Assembly (NCBI GenBank): GCA_045654205.1
Contig: JAZOMZ010000006.1
Location: forward strand, 1-5,368
Reading direction: 5' to 3'
DNA: 5,368 nucleotides
Source of the DNA: Enterocola sp045654205
GTDB lineage: Bacteria > Bacteroidota > Bacteroidia > Bacteroidales > Paludibacteraceae
Position 1 is the first letter of the stretch; each line of letters begins with the position of its first letter. Made by a program: the position numbers and the translations under genes. This document shows positions 1 to 3,903 of the stretch, piece by piece. The notes under the pieces are model-generated. The model saw only the letters and a program-made list of their open reading frames with translations, was not told the origin of the DNA and did no database searches.

Positions 1-618
1 AATTTCTGCTGCTAGCGCTTTAAGTTGGCTTCTGTCGGCAAACTCTACATCTTCTTCACTAAAGTCTAATTCAAGTTCTATAAGCGAGGTAAACTGTAGA
101 AGCTGAGCACGCAAAATTTGTAGTTTACGAGAAAAACCACCACGCATCTGGCTCACAGCTACCTTGTGAGCTGCCGCACTGCGCGATGCAATAACATCTG
201 CCACCGCCTCTGCTTGTGAAAGGTCCATTTTACCATTCATAAAGGCACGTTTGGTAAACTCACCATGGTCTGCCATGCGGCAACCAGCCGCAAAAAGCAA
301 CTTAATAGCCTCTCGTTGAATATATACAGAACCATGCACTGCTATCTCCACCACGTCTTCACCAGTAAACGAATGCGGTGCACGGAAAATACTCACTAAT
401 ACTTCATCTAAAACCTCTTCATTAACTCCTAACTCTCTTTTCACCAACCTGCCAAACGAAACAGTATTCGCTTTTTTCTCAGCCAAAGGCTTAGACATAG
501 AAAGCACACTATCCGCAATGCTAATAGCATCTGGACCAGAAACACGAACAATAGCAACTCCACCCACTCCCGCAGGTGTAGAAACCGCACAAATAGTATC
601 TTTTTCTTGTAAAATCAT
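1..618 (-). CDS. mnmE: tRNA uridine-5-carboxymethylaminomethyl(34) synthesis GTPase MnmE, N-terminal part (runs off left edge)
   Basis: MnmE works with MnmG to add a carboxymethylaminomethyl (or aminomethyl) group to C5 of wobble uridine-34 in a subset of tRNAs, using a folate one-carbon unit, in the cytoplasm. The visible 206 residues cover the folate-binding N-terminal domain and the start of the helical domain. Family motifs are DTICAVSTPAGVGG (7-20), FTGEDVVEIAVHG (84-96), GEFTKRAFMNGKMDL followed by QAEAVAD (119-141), and ELDFSEEDVEF (183-193). The GTPase domain and the C-terminal cysteine motif lie left of the window, so intactness cannot be judged. The usual Pro before GEFT is His118 here. 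The start is firm: an in-frame TAA lies four codons upstream, and MILQEKDTI fits the normal family N-terminus. The gene lies downstream of, and in the same direction as, the FKBP operon but is separated from it by a terminator. Confidence 0.96.
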   Translation of the reverse strand, partial: MILQEKDTICAVSTPAGVGGVAIVRVSGPDAISIADSVLSMSKPLAEKKANTVSFGRLVKRELGVNEEVLDEVLVSIFRAPHSFTGEDVVEIAVHGSVYIQREAIKLLFAAGCRMADHGEFTKRAFMNGKMDLSQAEAVADVIASRSAAAHKVAVSQMRGGFSRKLQILRAQLLQFTSLIELELDFSEEDVEFADRSQLKALAAEI

Positions 619-622
619 ACCG

Positions 623-630
623 CAAAATTA
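623..630 (-). promoter_or_regulatory. -7 promoter element for mnmE, possibly leaderless
   Basis: TAATTTTG on the minus strand matches the Bacteroidota sigma factor -7 consensus TAnnTTTG exactly. Only four bases (CGGT) separate it from the mnmE ATG. Transcription usually starts about five bases after this element, which would put the start on or next to the ATG. No TTG-type -33 box lies 19-21 bases upstream; that position falls at the end of the terminator stem. An exact match directly before a gene start is good evidence, but the missing -33 box lowers confidence. Confidence 0.55.
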
Positions 631-643
631 CAAAAAATATCTC

Positions 644-679
644 AAAAAAATAGGACTGACTAAAATTTAGTCAGTCCTA
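644..679 (-). terminator. Intrinsic terminator of the FKBP operon
   Basis: A perfect 14-bp inverted repeat (TAGGACTGACTAAA, one-base centre, then its complement) spans 651-679. Read on the minus strand it is followed by seven T (650-644). This is the shape of a rho-independent terminator for the leftward FKBP operon, whose last stop codon is at 757. On the plus strand no T run follows directly, so it is probably one-directional. It ends 25 bases before the mnmE start and isolates mnmE from the operon, apart from any read-through. Confidence 0.85.
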
Positions 680-756
680 ATATTGAGTTTTTCACAATTT
701 TATTTCTCCGCACAGAGAGTGTATTTTAGAGAGGGGAAATCACTCGATTCTAATTA

Positions 757-1617
757 TTATTCGATTCCTAATAACTCAACTTCAAATACTAACGCAGAAT
801 AAGGTTTGATAACACCTGTTTCGCGGTCGCCGTAAGCTAGTTCGTAAGGGATGTAGAATGTAAATTTAGAACCTACAGGCATAAGTTGTACACCTTCTGT
901 CCAACCTGGGATAACTTGGTTTAGACCAAATACGATAGGTTCGCCACGATCTACTGAACTATCAAATACTGTGCCATCAATTAAAGTACCGTGATAGTGA
1001 ACTTTCACTCTGTCTGTAGCAGCTGGTTTTTTACCTTTGCCCATTTTTTCTACTTTATATTGAAGACCAGACTCTGTTACTTGAACACCTGCAACAGCTT
1101 TGTTTGCTTCTAGGAATGCAATACCTGCTTCTTTATTATCTGAATATTTTGCAGCCATATTTGCATTTCTTACTTTTTCAGATTCTGCTTGAAAGTAAGC
1201 TCCAGCTGTAGGTACATCCATTAATGTTTCTTTTTCTTCTAGTGTAGAAATAAACGCATTAAGGAAAATGTCAGTATTTAATGAATCACCACCACCAGGA
1301 TAGATAGTTTCATTCATATAAGGAAGAATTTGATTCTTGATTTGAGAACCAAGTTGACGACCTAAACTTTTAGCTTCTTCCGCTGGAGAGTCTGATGCAA
1401 AAGCTTCTTTAATACCGTCCAATAATTCTGGAATATAAGCAGAATCGATATTTAAACGATTTGTAACGTGATCTATTAGACCTTCAGTATTGATTACACC
1501 TGCAGCATAAGCTAATGAGTCTGCAGAAGTAACTACTTTAACATTTGCATTATTAGTACAAGAGGTAGCTAATAATATAGCAGAAAGAACTGCTAAAGAA
1601 GAAATAATTTTTTTCAT
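757..1617 (-). CDS. FKBP-type peptidyl-prolyl cis-trans isomerase, predicted lipoprotein with duplicated N-terminal module
   Basis: This gene encodes a predicted prolyl isomerase and folding helper of the FkpA/Mip/FKBP22 class. A lipoprotein signal comes first: MKKIISS, a hydrophobic stretch, and ATSC with the lipidated Cys at 20. TNNAN follows, with no acidic surface-export signal, so a periplasm-facing anchor is likely. Residues 33-150 hold helical dimerisation sequence that appears to be present twice: AYAAGVI...IPELLDGIKEAF and LGSQIKNQI...DIFLNAFISTLEE. The catalytic FKBP fold covers about 195-286, with the usual pocket residues Tyr208, Phe218-Asp219, Phe230, Val235-Ile236, Trp239, Tyr262 and Phe278. 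The loop after AYG is DRETGVIKPYS rather than the common form ending in PPHA. At 286 residues it is longer than its two operon partners because of the extra module. It is the last gene of the operon, 7 nt after the preceding stop. Substrates are unknown. Confidence 0.93.
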   Translation of the reverse strand: MKKIISSLAVLSAILLATSCTNNANVKVVTSADSLAYAAGVINTEGLIDHVTNRLNIDSAYIPELLDGIKEAFASDSPAEEAKSLGRQLGSQIKNQILPYMNETIYPGGGDSLNTDIFLNAFISTLEEKETLMDVPTAGAYFQAESEKVRNANMAAKYSDNKEAGIAFLEANKAVAGVQVTESGLQYKVEKMGKGKKPAATDRVKVHYHGTLIDGTVFDSSVDRGEPIVFGLNQVIPGWTEGVQLMPVGSKFTFYIPYELAYGDRETGVIKPYSALVFEVELLGIE

Positions 1618-1624
1618 ATTATTT

Positions 1625-2335
1625 TTATTTAATAATTTCTAATAATTCAACTTCGAAAACAAGGGTTGAGTATGGTTTAATTATGTTACCAGCACCCTGT
1701 GCCCCGTATGCTAATTGATAAGGGATATAGAATGTAAATTTAGAACCTACTGGCATATATTGAAGACCTTCGGTCCAACCTTTAATTACTCTATTAAGAG
1801 GGAATTCGGTTGGTTTTCCTCTATCGATAGAACTATCAAACTTAGTTCCATCAAGAAGTGTGCCTTCATAGTGTACCTTCACTACATCAGTAGCAACTGG
1901 TTTAGGACCTTCTCCCATTTTCACTACTTGATACTGAAGACCAGAAGCAGTTGTATGTACACCTTCGCGTTTAGCGTTTTCTGCTAAAAATGTTTCACCT
2001 AGTTTTATTCTATCTGCATTTTCTCTTTCTTTAACCTTTTTTTCGTATGCATTAAGGAATGCCACAGTTTCATCTGGTGTCATTAAAAGAGGGGCTTCTG
2101 CAATGGCAGCCTCAAAAGCTTTCAAAAACAAGTCCACATTATAATTTTGTGCAGAAAGCATTGTAGCACATTGTGTACCCATATACACACCCATTGCGTA
2201 GCTAGCTGAATCTGTTTCAGAGGTTAGTTCTACCTTTGGAGCCACAACAGCCTCTTCTTTTGCTTTTTTAGGCTTTGCCTGCACTGCTAATGCAGAAACA
2301 AAAATGCTTAATAAAACTATACTAAGTTTTTTCAT
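1625..2335 (-). CDS. FKBP-type peptidyl-prolyl cis-trans isomerase, exported (periplasmic)
   Basis: This is a predicted periplasmic prolyl isomerase of the FkpA type, 236 residues, close to the E. coli FkpA layout. A Sec signal peptide (MKKLSIVLLSIFVSALAVQA) probably ends after A20. A Lys-rich linker follows, then the FKBP N-terminal dimerisation domain (about 42-125, with SYAMGVYMGTQ at 45-55) and the catalytic domain (about 145-236). Pocket residues are all present: Tyr156, Phe166-Asp167, Phe178, Val183-Ile184, Trp187, Tyr210 and Phe227. There is no lipobox, so it should be soluble. Its catalytic domain is closest to that of the downstream lipoprotein: both contain MPVGSKFTFYIPY and KPYS, and the genes share an exact 23-bp stretch (854-876 and 1728-1750), which suggests a duplication within the operon. 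The ATG lies one base after the previous stop (TAAGATG), with GAGGT about ten bases upstream, so translation is probably coupled. Confidence 0.93.
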   Translation of the reverse strand: MKKLSIVLLSIFVSALAVQAKPKKAKEEAVVAPKVELTSETDSASYAMGVYMGTQCATMLSAQNYNVDLFLKAFEAAIAEAPLLMTPDETVAFLNAYEKKVKERENADRIKLGETFLAENAKREGVHTTASGLQYQVVKMGEGPKPVATDVVKVHYEGTLLDGTKFDSSIDRGKPTEFPLNRVIKGWTEGLQYMPVGSKFTFYIPYQLAYGAQGAGNIIKPYSTLVFEVELLEIIK

Positions 2336-2336
2336 C

Positions 2337-2921
2337 TTATTTTACCTCAATAAGTTCTACGTCGAAAATAAGAGTTGCGTGAGGAGGAATTGAGTTACCT
2401 GCACCACGAGCACCGTATGCCATATCTGATGGGATAAATAGACGCCATTTATCACCTTCTTTCATAAGTTGAAGAGCTTCTGTCCAACCTGCAATTACTT
2501 GATTTACACCAAATTCTGCTGGTTCACCACGTTGTACTGAGCTATCGAATACAGTTCCGTCTAGTAACATACCTGTGTAGTGACATTTCACGCGGTTTGT
2601 GATAGAAGGACTTTTACCTGCACCAGAAGTAAGGATTTGATATTGAAGACCACTTGCTAATTCTACAACACCTTCTTGTTCTTTATTTTTAGCTAAAAAA
2701 TCTTTACCAGCTTGGATGTTTTTTTCGTTGATTTTGTTTGCTAAATCGTGGAAGAAAGTATCTAACACTTGTTTAGCTTCTTCGTATGACATTTCTGGTT
2801 TTTCACCTGTCATAACAGCTTTAATAGCTTTTACAAACTCATCTGTGTTTAAATCTTTAATTCCACTACCTAATAGGTTATTGCCAATGCTTAAACCTAA
2901 TGCATAACTTACTTTTTCCAT
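2337..2921 (-). CDS. FKBP-type peptidyl-prolyl cis-trans isomerase, cytoplasmic FklB/FKBP22-like
   Basis: This is a predicted cytoplasmic prolyl isomerase of 194 residues. It starts directly in the FKBP N-terminal dimerisation domain (SYALGLSIGNN at 5-15, helices to about 80) with no signal peptide or lipobox. The catalytic domain (about 100-194) has HYTG, VFDSS, RGEPAEF, VNQVIAGW, AYGARGAGNSIPPHATL and FDVEL. The FKBP pocket residues are conserved: Tyr115, Phe125-Asp126, Phe137, Val142-Ile143, Trp146, Tyr169 and Phe186. The GEPAEF...VI.GW.EAL and KW.L.IP patterns resemble E. coli FklB closely. An in-frame TAA directly precedes the ATG, so the start is fixed. No clear ribosome site is present, which is normal for this phylum. 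It is the first gene of the operon, with a promoter about 44 bases upstream and a 1-nt gap to the next gene. Confidence 0.94.
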   Translation of the reverse strand: MEKVSYALGLSIGNNLLGSGIKDLNTDEFVKAIKAVMTGEKPEMSYEEAKQVLDTFFHDLANKINEKNIQAGKDFLAKNKEQEGVVELASGLQYQILTSGAGKSPSITNRVKCHYTGMLLDGTVFDSSVQRGEPAEFGVNQVIAGWTEALQLMKEGDKWRLFIPSDMAYGARGAGNSIPPHATLIFDVELIEVK

Positions 2922-2964
2922 TTATATAAATTTTAAATTAAAAATACTTATTTTGTTAGACTTG

Positions 2965-2972
2965 CAAATATA
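2965..2972 (-). promoter_or_regulatory. -7 promoter element of the three-gene FKBP operon
   Basis: TATATTTG followed by C on the minus strand matches TAnnTTTG exactly. Transcription would start near 2960, giving a leader of about 39 bases. No TTTG -33 box is present at the expected distance; TTTACA (3000-2995) is the nearest -35-like hexamer. An 8-bp inverted repeat overlaps the upstream part of this promoter. Confidence 0.7.
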
Positions 2973-2977
2973 CTTAA

Positions 2978-3010
2978 TTTACATCTAAAGTATTGTAAAA
3001 ATGATGTAAA
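2978..3010. repeat. Inverted repeat TTTACATC-N17-GATGTAAA in the FKBP operon promoter
   Basis: Perfect 8-bp arms lie at 2978-2985 and 3003-3010, flanking the place where the -33 contact of the FKBP promoter would be. The position suits an operator for a dimeric regulator. The surrounding DNA is very AT-rich, so a chance origin is possible, and no regulator can be named. Confidence 0.35.
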
Positions 3011-3051
3011 ATTATTTTAAAATTATACTTCAAAAATCGTGCAAAAAATAC

Positions 3052-3101
3052 GGTGTCTGAGAAGAAATTTCCTCTAAAATGTAAAATCTATAACCGACAC
3101 C
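3052..3101. repeat. Inverted repeat GGTGTC...GACACC of unknown function
   Basis: Arms GGTGTC (3052-3057) and GACACC (3096-3101) are 38 bases apart and are unusually G/C-rich for this intergenic region. The space between them holds a second self-complementary core, GAAATTTC, flanked by GAG and CTC-like bases. Read on the minus strand, the structure is followed by GTATTTTTTG, so a terminator-like or small-RNA role is possible. No promoter with an exact -7 box was found upstream on either strand. Confidence 0.35.
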
Positions 3102-3143
3102 ATTCTTAAAATATGTTAAATTGAAATATTTTTGTAATAATAG

Positions 3144-3173
3144 AAAAAGGCTATCAGCCAATAGCTAATAACC
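3144..3173 (-). terminator. Probable intrinsic terminator after tRNA-Thr
   Basis: On the minus strand GGTTAT (3173-3168) can pair with ATAGCC (3154-3149), including one G-T pair. Five T (3148-3144) and a T-rich tail follow. A competing short hairpin GGCT-GAT-AGCC uses the same 3' arm. It begins 11 bases after the tRNA 3' end, as expected for a single-tRNA transcript. The stem is modest, so this is a moderate call. Confidence 0.55.
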
Positions 3174-3183
3174 TCATATTTTG

Positions 3184-3256
3184 AGCCTTCTAAGGGACTC
3201 GAACCCTCGACCTACTCATTACGAATGAGTTGCTCTACCAACTGAGCTAAGAAGGC
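3184..3256 (-). tRNA. tRNA-Thr, anticodon CGT
   Basis: The full cloverleaf can be folded by eye in 73 bases. The acceptor is GCCTTCT paired with AGAAGGC. The D arm is GCTC-AGTTGGTA-GAGC. The anticodon arm is ACTCA-TTCGTAA-TGAGT with anticodon CGT (plus-strand 3221-3223). The variable loop is AGGTC, and the T arm is GAGGG-TTCGAGT-CCCTT with one G-T pair. It reads the threonine codon ACG. The discriminator base is T, and CCA is not encoded, so it must be added after transcription. It has its own promoter and a probable terminator. Confidence 0.96.
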
Positions 3257-3273
3257 AACGTTTTTTTGTGTTG

Positions 3274-3281
3274 CAAAGATA
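3274..3281 (-). promoter_or_regulatory. -7 promoter element of tRNA-Thr
   Basis: TATCTTTG followed by C on the minus strand matches TAnnTTTG exactly, 17 bases before the first base of the mature tRNA. This leaves a 5' leader of about a dozen bases for RNase P to remove. No clear -33 TTG is present at 19-21 bases upstream. Confidence 0.7.
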
Positions 3282-3398
3282 CTCTATTTTTCTCTTTTAA
3301 GCTGTGAAAATCCTAATTTATAAAAATAGCATATGTTAATTATTGTTAACTTTTTATAATTAAATATGCTGTAAAACATATAAATAATAACAAAATAT

Positions 3399-3406
3399 TA
3401 ACTTTG
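3399..3406 (+). promoter_or_regulatory. -7 promoter element of the winged-helix gene
   Basis: TAACTTTG followed by C matches TAnnTTTG exactly. It lies 32 bases before the ATG at 3439 and predicts a leader of about 27 bases. No good -33 TTG lies 19-21 bases upstream. It is divergent from the tRNA promoter, 117 bases away. Confidence 0.7.
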
Positions 3407-3438
3407 CACAAAATTATTACCCTAAACTAGAAAAAATT

Positions 3439-3639
3439 ATGTTTGAAAAAGTAGGAAACAACGCTGGTGCTGTATGGCAAGTGTTAAACGCTGCAACTGA
3501 AGCAGTTAACGGTAAAGATCTTAAAAAAGCTACCAAACTAACTGAAAAAGATATGTATGCAGCTCTTGGTTGGTTATTGCGTGAAGGTAAAATCAACGTA
3601 GTAGAAGAAGGAAAAGAATTATTCATCAACCTTATCTAA
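3439..3639 (+). CDS. Small winged helix-turn-helix domain protein (DUF2582-like)
   Basis: This is a 66-residue protein that is a single winged-helix domain. It resembles the DUF2582 winged-helix family, common as stand-alone proteins in Bacteroidales. Visible parts are a first helix (GAVWQVLNAATE, 10-21), a second (LKKATKLT, 28-35), a likely recognition helix (EKDMYAALGWLLREG, 36-50), and a beta wing (KINVVEEGKELFINLI, 51-66). There is no sensor or enzymatic domain. The fold suggests DNA binding or protein contact, but its target is unknown. It has its own promoter and terminator, so it is monocistronic. The start is supported by the promoter spacing and by the domain beginning at residue 2-3. 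The leader is A-rich without a Shine-Dalgarno site. The family call is from memory of the sequence pattern. Confidence 0.85.
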   Translation: MFEKVGNNAGAVWQVLNAATEAVNGKDLKKATKLTEKDMYAALGWLLREGKINVVEEGKELFINLI

Positions 3640-3656
3640 TTCTTTCCAAGATAAAT

Positions 3657-3689
3657 AAAAAAGTCTCAACTTAATGTTGAGACTTTTTT
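3657..3689. terminator. Bidirectional intrinsic terminator between convergent genes
   Basis: AAAAAAGTCTCAAC (3657-3670), loop TTAAT, and GTTGAGACTTTTTT (3676-3689) form a perfect 14-bp inverted repeat with a T run on either strand. It serves the winged-helix gene (stop at 3637-3639) on the plus strand and the repeat protein (stop at 3712-3714) on the minus strand. Confidence 0.9.
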
Positions 3690-3711
3690 ATTTTATGTGG
3701 GTATGTGATTA

Positions 3712-3903
3712 TTACCACACACTCACTTGTTTGTTACCATTGGTAGTTGCAACTACATATACACCTTGTAGGCTACCATTTAAGTTTGTTACATCTACAC
3801 CTGCTAAATTGTAAATTGTAAATTCTTCGTCACAATAAATTGTACCATCTTTAGCATAGATGTTAAGTGCTACATTTTCTTCTACTGATGTTGTGATATC
3901 TTC
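3712..3903 (-). other. C-terminal domain resembling a T9SS type A sorting signal
   Basis: The last 63 residues leave the repeat pattern. They read EDITTSVEEN, then a short beta segment NIYAKDGTIYC, then FTIYNLAGVDV, then LQGVYVVATTNG and KQVSVW. The 'IYNLAG.dV' and 'GVYVV' elements match the T9SS type A pattern. The usual PNP motif at its start is absent and the end is VSVW, not a basic tail, so this is a divergent version. Cargo with such domains is exported across the outer membrane and the domain is then removed. Confidence 0.6.

Noticed and set aside
744..772. Short direct repeat TCGATTCTAAT / TCGATTCCTAAT at the end of the lipoprotein FKBP gene
   Set aside because: About 11 bp with one base difference; it looks like a small local duplication of the last codons with no visible function.
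1715..1987. Open frame of 90 codons on the plus strand
   Set aside because: It lies opposite the well-supported exported FKBP gene and its translation has no recognisable domain.
2716..2907. Open frame of 63 codons on the plus strand
   Set aside because: It is antisense to the N-terminal domain of the first FKBP gene, with no promoter or domain.
3184..3256. tRNA as an integration site for a mobile element
   Set aside because: No integrase gene and no second copy of the tRNA 3' end was seen in the window.
3335..3350. GTTAAT...GTTAAC motif in the divergent promoter region as an operator
   Set aside because: It is AT-rich and short, with only a 6-bp palindrome; no better than chance here.
3417..3629. 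Open frame of 70 codons on the minus strand
   Set aside because: It is antisense to the winged-helix gene, which has its own promoter, terminator and recognisable fold.
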